Part shown: in pieces, positions 8,364 through 16,129 of the stretch
How positions within the stretch are numbered: position 1 is the first letter of the stretch
How the letters are laid out: every line of letters begins with the position of its first letter
Source: G942493375 sp942493375
Lineage (GTDB): Bacteria; Armatimonadota; UBA5829
Length of the DNA: 64,000 nt
Assembly: GCA_942493375.1 (NCBI GenBank)
Contig: OW818698.1
Location: 6,634,001 to 6,698,000 of the forward strand
Direction of reading: 5' to 3'
Notes under the pieces: model-generated
What the model saw: only the letters and a program-made list of their open reading frames with translations
Told to the model about the DNA's origin: nothing
Database searches by the model: none
Made by a program: the position numbers and the translations under genes

Positions 8364-9566
8364 ACCGTCTTTCAAGGCTATATTAGCTGCGGTAATGGCA
8401 CTTTCAAGAACTACTTTCACAGGTGTCGATGATGTCCGTGCAGCTGCCAGGCACTCAGAATATTCCGGTTTGATGTTGTATATGCTGTCGTTTTTGTGCG
8501 AGATTTTTACATTGATCGGTCCGAAAGCTGTTTCTACTAGTTCTGTCCGCCGTTCCAGGCAAATTCTCGATTCTTGATGAATCCGCACACCAATCGATGT
8601 CGTCTGCTTTAGCACTACATCACATATTTTATCAGTATCCAGTGGTTTACAAAGAACAGTAAGCTGCATAGCTGGACGGCCTTTTTTCATCTGGACATTA
8701 GTTAAATATGCATCCAAAGCTCCAGCTTCCAGAAGCTGATTTATTACCTCGTCATAAAGCTGAGGATTCATATCGTCTATGTTGGTTTCGATGATTGTAA
8801 CTGCATCAGAATGGGTGATGCTCTCCTGGCACTCTCCGACAAACGCTCTGAGCAGGTTTGGAATTCCGAAATCTTTCTTTCCACATCCATATCCAAGGCT
8901 GGCAACAGTCATAGCTGGCATTGTGCCGAAGGATTTTGCCAGAGTCTTGAGAATTGCAGCCCCGGTAGGAGTAACAAGTTCACCCTCGATATCAAGAGTC
9001 CGCCAGGGAATCCCTTTTAGCAGTTCAGCAACTGCAGGAGCGGGTAGGGGAAGCTTGCCGTGCGCACAGTTCACAAAACCGTGGAACGTTGGAACAGGAG
9101 AAGCAATTACATTCTCGATTTCGAGTAAATCCAGACAGATGCATGTACCGACTATATCCACAATCGCGTCTACAGCGCCTACTTCGTGGAAATGGATGTC
9201 ATCTATGCTTGTCCCGTGAACCATCGCCTCAGCCTCAGCCAGAGTGCGGAATACGGCGCTTGCATTCTGTTCAATGGCTTGTGAATATCCAGCTTCATGA
9301 ATGATTTCCAGCACATCTGCCAAATTTCGGTGATGGTGTCCGTGGTGGTGATGATCGTGATGATGGTGGACGAGTTTTACATCGATATCCACACTGGCTA
9401 TTCCGCTTCGTACCGGTCGGTCCATAACAATTTCGAACTCATCAGCAACCGGCAGTTTATTTAGTGTTGATTTTAGCAATTCGAAATCAGCGCCTGCAGC
9501 AACAAGGACCCCGAGGGTCATATCTCCGCTTATCCCGGAGAAGCAATCAAGATAAAGTGTTTTCAT
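8361..9566 (-). CDS. larC: nickel-pincer cofactor nickel insertion protein LarC
   Basis: LarC inserts nickel into pyridinium-3,5-bisthiocarboxylic acid mononucleotide to complete the cofactor of LarA-type enzymes. The N-terminus MKTLYLDCFSGISGDM is diagnostic, a His-rich metal loop occupies residues 67-79 (HHHHDHHHHGHHH), and the C-terminal domain begins near IIETNIDDMNPQLYDEV. It is one continuous 401-codon frame, unlike Lactobacillus plantarum where the two halves are joined by frameshifting. It overlaps larB by 20 bases, so the pair is an operon. larA is about 10 kb away; larE (sulfur insertion) is not in the window. Confidence 0.94.
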   Translation of the reverse strand: MKTLYLDCFSGISGDMTLGVLVAAGADFELLKSTLNKLPVADEFEIVMDRPVRSGIASVDIDVKLVHHHHDHHHHGHHHRNLADVLEIIHEAGYSQAIEQNASAVFRTLAEAEAMVHGTSIDDIHFHEVGAVDAIVDIVGTCICLDLLEIENVIASPVPTFHGFVNCAHGKLPLPAPAVAELLKGIPWRTLDIEGELVTPTGAAILKTLAKSFGTMPAMTVASLGYGCGKKDFGIPNLLRAFVGECQESITHSDAVTIIETNIDDMNPQLYDEVINQLLEAGALDAYLTNVQMKKGRPAMQLTVLCKPLDTDKICDVVLKQTTSIGVRIHQESRICLERRTELVETAFGPINVKISHKNDSIYNIKPEYSECLAAARTSSTPVKVVLESAITAANIALKDG

Positions 9567-10326
9567 TAGTAGTATTCACCATATGCGCCAGATAACCTGC
9601 GCCAAATCCATTATCTATGTTGACCACGCTGACCCCGGTAGCACAGGAGTTTAACATCGCCAGCATTGCAGCCAGTCCTCCGAAACTTGCACCATATCCA
9701 ACACTTGTAGGAACAGCAATAACCGGTCTCCCTACAAGTCCTGCAACAACACTCGGCAGGGCGCCTTCCATTCCGGCGGCGACAACCAGCACGTTTGCAC
9801 GCTGCAACAGCTCCTGCTGACCCAACAGCCTGTGTATACCAGCAACCCCGACATCAAATGCCGTCTCGACTCTACTGCCAAGTGTCTGGATCGTAACAAC
9901 AGCTTCCATTGCCACGGGTAAATCCGCAGTCCCGGCACAAAGCACAGCCACATAGTTATTTGCCTTCGCCAGTTCTTCGATACTCTTTTTGGGTTTACCC
10001 ACACGGATTATCCTGGCAGCTGCAAAGTATTCTGCTTCGGGAATCTCCATAAGCACGGCTTCATACACTTCGCGCGTTGCTCTCGTTCCCATAATGCAAG
10101 AATCCATCTCACGGAGTTTCTTGAGTATGTGTACAATCTGTTCGGTCTCTTTGCCCTGGCAAAATACAACCTCTGGAAATCCTGTTCGGATACCCCGGTG
10201 ATTATCCAGCTTTGCAAAGCTTATATCGTCATAAGGCAGTCTGCGGAGCTGGTCCATAGCATCTTCAACGGACTTGCCGCCGTCTGCAACATCTTTTAAT
10301 ATCGATCTAATAGTTTCTGCATTCAT
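9547..10326 (-). CDS. larB: pyridinium-3,5-biscarboxylic acid mononucleotide synthase LarB
   Basis: LarB carboxylates and hydrolyses nicotinic acid adenine dinucleotide to start nickel-pincer cofactor synthesis. The 259-residue protein carries the PurE-like fold in its C-terminal half (VAVLCAGTADLPVAMEA, VVAAGMEGALPSVVAGL, PVIAVPTSVGYGASFGGLAA) and the LarB-specific N-terminal part (FPEVVFCQGK, MGTRAT). It heads the larB-larC operon. A modest promoter candidate upstream is TTGCGA-N16-TATAGA. Confidence 0.94.
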   Translation of the reverse strand: MNAETIRSILKDVADGGKSVEDAMDQLRRLPYDDISFAKLDNHRGIRTGFPEVVFCQGKETEQIVHILKKLREMDSCIMGTRATREVYEAVLMEIPEAEYFAAARIIRVGKPKKSIEELAKANNYVAVLCAGTADLPVAMEAVVTIQTLGSRVETAFDVGVAGIHRLLGQQELLQRANVLVVAAGMEGALPSVVAGLVGRPVIAVPTSVGYGASFGGLAAMLAMLNSCATGVSVVNIDNGFGAGYLAHMVNTTNENTLS

Positions 10327-10403
10327 AAGATTATTCTATACGACCCAAACCCCATCTCGCAAATTGATGTGTTTTCCAACTAGTAATAATATAATTATTG
10401 GGG

Positions 10404-10432
10404 TTGACATACATTGCCAACTCATATAGCAT
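10404..10432 (+). promoter_or_regulatory. candidate sigma-70 promoter for the LamG/glycosidase gene
   Basis: A perfect TTGACA (10404-10409) is followed after 17 bases by TAGCAT, which keeps the important TA...T positions of a -10 element. It lies about 57 bases upstream of the start codon. The -10 is weak, so a variant spacing such as TATAGC at 15 bases is also possible. Confidence 0.4.
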
Positions 10433-10489
10433 AACCCCAGGAAATAACGCTCTTGAACACTGAAGTGGTCATTGCAGGAGAAGTATACA

Positions 10490-13400
10490 ATGCGACCTTA
10501 CGGATACTTGATTCTAGTTGCCAGTTTGATTTTTGCAGTGCTTTTGCCTGTGAATTGTATAGCGATTTCTAGCACGACCAAAGATGATGTATTGTTTTAT
10601 GCGACGTTCGATGGCTCATTTGACGCTACAATTTCCAAAGGAAATGGAAAGCTGCAGAACTCTACTACCTCAGAGTTCACCGAAGGATATCAGGGCAAGG
10701 CAATACTGACAGGCAGTAAGGGGAGTGAACTGAATTATCTGACAGCTGGTAACTGTAAGCTCAAAGCAGGTTCTGTGGCTATGTGGATAAAACCTGTTGG
10801 TTGGGGAGAGAGTGATTCCTGGATGCGGTTCTATTTCCGTTTTCATGAACCATCCGGACCCAACTCAGCTGACAGCGGCAACTTTGTTTGGTTATATAAA
10901 TACTTTATCTATCCGGTTACCTGGCTTGTGCAGCAGGATACATACAAGCGTTCGTTCTATTCAGTCACACCAGGTTCAGGTGACAGGGGTGGGGCTGTTC
11001 GGTTTGAGTGGAAACAGGACACCTGGGCACACGTAATAGCCACATGGTCAGGCAGCCAGATGAGTTTGTATGTGAATGGACAATTTGTTGGAACGGCCTA
11101 TACTCCCTCCCCAAATCTTCTATCTGCGCTTGACTCAACATTTATCATTGGTGGACAAAACAGGAATGGTGATGGTGTTCAGGATCTGGCAATTGACAAT
11201 GTATTGATCCTTGATAAACCTGTTACCCCAGGCTATGCAAAAGCGATCTATGAAAAAGGAATTGATGCCCTGCAGCCATCTAGTAAATCAGAAGTAGCAC
11301 CTGTTTTCAACATAACAGCAACATTCAATCCAAGATTACGAAAAGCTAATGTTAATACTGAAGTTGTCGGCTGGGATACTTCAGACCTTAAAGGATCTAC
11401 TCTGGAATACCAGATTCACGCTAAGGATAAACCTGGCGTGCTGCTCAGAGGGCGTACCGCAATCACTGCTCTAAATCAGCGTTCAGGGATATCCACAAAG
11501 AGTCTCAAACCGGGTGAATATCTGTTTAGAGGTAACCTGGTTCTTGATAAGAAACCAATCGTTTCAGCAGAAACCATACTAAGAGTCACTGCTTTACCGA
11601 ATTGGGTTGGAAACAAATTCGGTGTTTTCTCTGCCGTTACTGCTCCGTGGACTCCGATGAAAGCCAGCAGCAAAGCCATTACCTGCTGGGGAAGAGAATA
11701 CAAATGGGGAGATAACGCGTTTCCATCTCAGATCAATAGTGCAGGAACGGAACTGCTTTCGGGACCTATCAGGATGACTGCGAAGATCGCCGGCAAAACT
11801 GTAAAGACCACTCAAGGCAGCTTTAAGGTCACTAAAGTCTCTGAAACGAGGGTCGATTTTACCTCAAGTGCAAGACTTGGAAATATTCCTCTAAAAGTCA
11901 ATGGATATTTGGAGTTCGATGGCTTTATGTGGCTGAATGCAACATTGGGAAGCAAGTCATCGAATGTCACATTGCAAAGACTCACCTTGGATATACCGAT
12001 GCGCAGTGAAGCTGCAACACTTGTGAATGGTAACCGTGGTGCAATTCGCTGTGGAGCTCTCCATCCAATGACGACTGCTTTAGGCCTGGAACCAGTAATC
12101 TGGTTTGGTAATGAAAAATGCGGATTGCAGTGGTCGACCGATAGCTTCAAGGATTGGAATGTTCAGGACAAAAACAAGCTCCTGCAGGTTGAACAGGCAG
12201 GTGCCACGACCAATATCCGCTTTGTGCTTGCAGATAATCCTACTTCTTTGAAAGGTAAATCACTCTCATATACATTTGGATTGCAGGCTACTCCTGTTAA
12301 ACCAATGCCTTCAGGACGCAGGGAGTGGGAGCTTGAACTTGTCCGTGCATACAAATGGCATCCTGATCCTGAAACATCCAAAGAGGGCAGGATGAGCCCT
12401 ACATACTGGTCCCAGTGGGGAAAGGTCGATAACCAACCTGATGGACCGTACGGACGCCTGCAAGCCTCTCCTTACACATTCGAAGAACTGGACCGCGTCA
12501 ACCCCCGGAACTTGTATCCATATCTATATTGGAACCTTGGAATGCTCTGGAATGGTGAAGAGGTGCTGCAGACTTTCTCAGACTGGGGAGAATACCAAAA
12601 GAATGCACACCCTTATACATCAATTGCTTCAAGACATTGGGATCCTGATATGAGGGATTATATGGTATGGAGAGTCAACCATCTGTTTATCGACAACCCA
12701 ACGCTTGCTAGCAGAGTGACAGGGCTTTATCTGGATACATCTCAAGCAGGATGGAGCAATGAGAGCTATTCTGTCCTGGGGACCAGGGATCTGCAGAAAC
12801 GCGCTTATCTATCTGTGAAACAGAAATGGCCTCAGCTCCTGTTTATGAACCACGAGTCAGGTTCCGTTCATATGTTCCAGTTGGCGTTTGCTGATATGAT
12901 GCTATCGGGTGAACATTATACAGACAGTCCACTGCTCATAGCCAACTTGGATTACCACGAGCTATTGGACTATGATGTTATCCGCTCAGAGTTCCTGGGA
13001 TCGAATTTCGGAATACCGCTTGTGTTTTTACCTGAGATAGGTCGATGTGTCGGTACGGATGTTGAAAAGACAGCTTTCGTTTACAGTGATAAGGGAATAC
13101 CGGCAGTTGAACACCTGACTGGAATGCTGTGGCTGCACGATGTTCCAATGCTGACCAGTTGGGTCAATCCGGTACCGATGGTGAGGGTAAACCACGCAAA
13201 GATGCTGTTTGGATGGGATGATCAGGTAGCGTTCAAAGGTTACTGGGAAAATGCCGATTATGTTACACTGCAATCAGACAAACCAGCAGCGCAAGTCTCA
13301 TTCTTCAAGCGCAATGGTCGGGTGCTGTTTGTAGTAATGAATAACTCCGATGAAGACGCCAAAGTCACCCTCACCCCGAACTGGACCAAACTCGGTATAA

Positions 13401-13534
13401 AGGCGCCGGTTGAAATGGATGATGTCTATGCCGAACAACAGGAAAGAAGACCTATCATTACAGAACAAGTAATTGACGGTAAAGTGGAGTTCACTATAAA
13501 AGCCAGGAACTTCCGGGCATTGGTGGCATATTAA
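10490..13534 (+). CDS. exported LamG-domain protein with glycosidase-like C-terminal region
   Basis: About 1014 residues with a signal peptide (PYGYLILVASLIFAVLLPVNCIA). A LamG/concanavalin-like jelly-roll covers about residues 35-265 (VAMWIKP, WAHVIATWSGSQMSLYVNGQFVG). Then come beta-rich regions and a C-terminal part about 640-960 resembling TIM-barrel glycoside hydrolases of the GH123/DUF6067 kind (GLYLDTSQAGW, LFMNHESG). It shares local similarity with the convergent protein at 13597-15984 (DGFMWLNA/DGFTWVNI; FGLQATPVKP/FGMQTTPVKP). The ATG was chosen because AGGAG lies 9 bases upstream; an in-frame TTG six codons earlier overlaps that site. I infer polysaccharide degradation outside the cytoplasm; the substrate is unknown. 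Confidence 0.7.
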   Translation: MRPYGYLILVASLIFAVLLPVNCIAISSTTKDDVLFYATFDGSFDATISKGNGKLQNSTTSEFTEGYQGKAILTGSKGSELNYLTAGNCKLKAGSVAMWIKPVGWGESDSWMRFYFRFHEPSGPNSADSGNFVWLYKYFIYPVTWLVQQDTYKRSFYSVTPGSGDRGGAVRFEWKQDTWAHVIATWSGSQMSLYVNGQFVGTAYTPSPNLLSALDSTFIIGGQNRNGDGVQDLAIDNVLILDKPVTPGYAKAIYEKGIDALQPSSKSEVAPVFNITATFNPRLRKANVNTEVVGWDTSDLKGSTLEYQIHAKDKPGVLLRGRTAITALNQRSGISTKSLKPGEYLFRGNLVLDKKPIVSAETILRVTALPNWVGNKFGVFSAVTAPWTPMKASSKAITCWGREYKWGDNAFPSQINSAGTELLSGPIRMTAKIAGKTVKTTQGSFKVTKVSETRVDFTSSARLGNIPLKVNGYLEFDGFMWLNATLGSKSSNVTLQRLTLDIPMRSEAATLVNGNRGAIRCGALHPMTTALGLEPVIWFGNEKCGLQWSTDSFKDWNVQDKNKLLQVEQAGATTNIRFVLADNPTSLKGKSLSYTFGLQATPVKPMPSGRREWELELVRAYKWHPDPETSKEGRMSPTYWSQWGKVDNQPDGPYGRLQASPYTFEELDRVNPRNLYPYLYWNLGMLWNGEEVLQTFSDWGEYQKNAHPYTSIASRHWDPDMRDYMVWRVNHLFIDNPTLASRVTGLYLDTSQAGWSNESYSVLGTRDLQKRAYLSVKQKWPQLLFMNHESGSVHMFQLAFADMMLSGEHYTDSPLLIANLDYHELLDYDVIRSEFLGSNFGIPLVFLPEIGRCVGTDVEKTAFVYSDKGIPAVEHLTGMLWLHDVPMLTSWVNPVPMVRVNHAKMLFGWDDQVAFKGYWENADYVTLQSDKPAAQVSFFKRNGRVLFVVMNNSDEDAKVTLTPNWTKLGIKAPVEMDDVYAEQQERRPIITEQVIDGKVEFTIKARNFRALVAY

Positions 13535-13566
13535 CTATACCGAAGACTGTGGAATATCTTTGTGAT

Positions 13567-13583
13567 GCAGGCATCCTGCCTGC
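13567..13583. repeat. GCAGGC dispersed palindrome, copy 2
   Basis: GCAGGCA and TGCCTGC form a 7-bp stem around TCC, in the gap between two convergent genes. It differs from the copy at 3911 only by a compensatory A-T swap in the stem, which supports selection on the structure. Confidence 0.6.
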
Positions 13584-13596
13584 GTTTGCTACAACT

Positions 13597-15984
13597 CTAT
13601 GGTAATACCTTTGCCTGCAGAATGATCCCTCTGCAGGCGGGTATATTACCTTTCCAAATATCCCCCTCAGAACTCCACTTGACCGTAGAACGTGAGAATG
13701 CAACCCGTGGTTCATCCAGCTTCTGACCGGCAGCAATGTTCAATACAGTCCGAATGGGCACGCTTACTTCCTGAGCAGCGGAATTTGCATTGTATACGAT
13801 CACAGTATAAAGACCATCGGTTCCCAGGTAATATGAAACATAGATGCTATTTGGCCGTTTATCCCAGCGTGCGGACACAATATTGAATGGGGTAAATGCT
13901 GCATGCCAGAGATCGGACTCAACCCATATCTGGCGTGCCGGCCATTGGTCTTCTCCCCACTGATAGTTTGATGATCCAGTTCCCAGGAGACTGGCAAGAT
14001 CAGAATATTGTGGACCCAGGACATCCACGATATCGTGTGGCACTCCCCAGGGCTGAGCATTCAGCATCATCAATACATAATCCATCGGCATCGGGCCAAT
14101 ATCATCTTTCCAACCACTCAGTTCCGGGACTGCTGCCAGTTGTTCACCATTGGATACTACGTCTGCAAAGCTGTTTACAGCAATATCATTCCGGCTGGAA
14201 GTGTGAGCATAAATGATTCCACGCGTGGCGTATGTATCTACCAGATAGCGCATGCGTTTCATGAGATCACGGGCTTCATGCAGGGAACCGGTGGGGAGTT
14301 GAGTTCCATCCAGATAGAATCCGTCAACTCCATACTCAGTCAGCAGTGTCTTCATGCCTGCCAGCAACCTCTCCTTTTCGGGACCGCTGCGCAGACTGCC
14401 ATAGACTTTTCTGTCAGGGAGACTCTCATCAAAGCGTTCCGGAGGGTAAAATCGCGAGACAGCTTTACCCGAATTCACTGAAGCTAAACGCGGGTCGGCT
14501 CCAATCAGCTCCCAGGAAAACTTCTTGAAATCTTCCTGAGTCTCATCTATTTCGAATCCGAAATACAAAATGACCTGCATTCCGCGTTTGTGTGCTTCTT
14601 CGGTTAAATGCTTCAGGGCTTTGGGATCTCGAGGAGTTATGCCGCCCCACGCTGTAGTCCACCATTCGCACAGACCAACTGCCTTGTATCCAACTTCCTT
14701 TAAGCGGTCGAGTGAGTTGACTATACATTCATCCCAGTTGAACAGGGAAATGCGGTTGTGCAGTGGATCTCGGGGCCACGGTTTTACAGGTGTTGTTTGC
14801 ATTCCGAACTCATAGTTGACATGATCTAACCGTTCCGGGTTTTTATGAATAACGAATCGTACTTCTACTGCCTTAACACTCGACAGTACCTGCACAGAAT
14901 CTGCGTCATCGGGTCTCTGCCACTGCTTTCGATCACCGCTATACCAGTAAAGTCCACCTGAAACACCACCTATGAACAGATAATCCCTGTAACTTGCCGT
15001 CCAACCCAGACCTTCGCGAGGCACTGGAATAACATTCTTAATGTTTCCCCAATACCAGGGATTGTCGGGATAGTAGTATATATACTTTGCCAGCTTGGTT
15101 TGTAACGGCACTCTGATCTCAAGTCGACCAATCCCCCGGTTCCCCTTGAAATCAATATTTACCCACGTGAAGCCGTCATACTCTTGAGTTAACGTGATCT
15201 GTGCTTTACTTGATTTATTGCTGTAAATACTGCGAACAACCATTTTTGCAGTGGATTTTTTTACTAGCTGCCAAGTCCCTGCAGGTTTAAGCAGCTTTCC
15301 GTCAGCATCTGAAATAATCATCTGCATTGGAGCAATAAGCAGGTTTTCCTTTCCGTTTCTAATCTGATCGATAAATCCCCCACGTGATGAGAGTTCAGTC
15401 CGACGGTTCCAACAATCCAGTTCCAACTTCCCATTCTTACGTTGGACAGTCATAGGAGTCCAGGACTTTAGCAGTGCGTTAAGACCTTGTACACCTGCTT
15501 TAGATTTCATCCAGTCAGGTTTTGCATAGAGCATCACATCGTCAGCCTGAAATCGGAGTGTGTTGAGTGTGTTTGGGAAAACAATTCTGGATGCAATACT
15601 GTATTTACCTGGTGTGTCCTGAGCAATCGGAACTTCTGCAATCCAGGCGCCTTGGGCTTGGCTGTTTGCAGGTAACTCGGCGTTTTTCCATACATCCTGT
15701 GGCCAGTTTACTTCCTGCCATTTAGCTACTGCAAGAACTTTTCTAATTATGCCATTATCTTTGGGGGTGATTTTTACATCCAGCATGACAAACATATCCT
15801 GCGATTTGAGTGCTGGAATCCGCAACTGATACACATGCTTGGTGAGAACCAATGGCCAGACTTCCATATAACCCGTTTTATGAAGCTGATCGGCGCAGAC
15901 AGATAATTCCAGACTCAAAAGAATAAGCAGGGCTAGATTTGTGGCAATCAAACGCAGGAGTGTAGTTTTTCTTGTTATATTCAT
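13597..15984 (-). CDS. exported glycoside-hydrolase-like protein
   Basis: 795 residues with a signal peptide (LIATNLALLILLSLELSVCA). The N-terminal half is beta-rich. The C-terminal half (about 410-690) reads as a TIM-barrel hydrolase: GYKAVGLCEWWTTAWGG, the strand GMQVILYFGFEID, and YGVDGFYLDGTQ, where the Asp after FYL is a plausible catalytic residue. A beta-sandwich tail follows. It is related to the convergent LamG protein, so the pair may act on the same polymer. The substrate is not readable. An alternative is a non-catalytic sugar-binding homologue. Confidence 0.7.
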   Translation of the reverse strand: MNITRKTTLLRLIATNLALLILLSLELSVCADQLHKTGYMEVWPLVLTKHVYQLRIPALKSQDMFVMLDVKITPKDNGIIRKVLAVAKWQEVNWPQDVWKNAELPANSQAQGAWIAEVPIAQDTPGKYSIASRIVFPNTLNTLRFQADDVMLYAKPDWMKSKAGVQGLNALLKSWTPMTVQRKNGKLELDCWNRRTELSSRGGFIDQIRNGKENLLIAPMQMIISDADGKLLKPAGTWQLVKKSTAKMVVRSIYSNKSSKAQITLTQEYDGFTWVNIDFKGNRGIGRLEIRVPLQTKLAKYIYYYPDNPWYWGNIKNVIPVPREGLGWTASYRDYLFIGGVSGGLYWYSGDRKQWQRPDDADSVQVLSSVKAVEVRFVIHKNPERLDHVNYEFGMQTTPVKPWPRDPLHNRISLFNWDECIVNSLDRLKEVGYKAVGLCEWWTTAWGGITPRDPKALKHLTEEAHKRGMQVILYFGFEIDETQEDFKKFSWELIGADPRLASVNSGKAVSRFYPPERFDESLPDRKVYGSLRSGPEKERLLAGMKTLLTEYGVDGFYLDGTQLPTGSLHEARDLMKRMRYLVDTYATRGIIYAHTSSRNDIAVNSFADVVSNGEQLAAVPELSGWKDDIGPMPMDYVLMMLNAQPWGVPHDIVDVLGPQYSDLASLLGTGSSNYQWGEDQWPARQIWVESDLWHAAFTPFNIVSARWDKRPNSIYVSYYLGTDGLYTVIVYNANSAAQEVSVPIRTVLNIAAGQKLDEPRVAFSRSTVKWSSEGDIWKGNIPACRGIILQAKVLP

Positions 15985-16036
15985 CTACACACAGCCTCAG
16001 AGGTTGCTAAATGTGATTATTCAAGACTCGGTAATT

Positions 16037-16116
16037 GTCATCCTGAGCGCAGCGAAGGATCTACTCTTAGTGAAGAGTCTATTCAAAAACAGATTCTTCA
16101 CTGCGTTCAGAATGAC
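16037..16116. repeat. dispersed GTCATYCTGA inverted repeat, copy A
   Basis: Arms of about 27 bases: the left begins GTCATCCTGAGCGCAGCGAA and the right is its imperfect complement ending GTTCAGAATGAC, with mismatches mostly G-T compatible. It lies between the GH-like gene and the leuS 3' end. Related copies are at 46263-46335 and 51992-52072. Confidence 0.75.
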
Positions 16117-16129
16117 ACAATACCAGGGA

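Noticed and set aside
8361..9566. Programmed frameshift in larC
   Set aside because: The two LarC halves are in one continuous frame here.
10472..10489. Earlier TTG start for the LamG protein
   Set aside because: The TTG overlaps the AGGAG that serves the ATG at 10490, so the downstream start is preferred.
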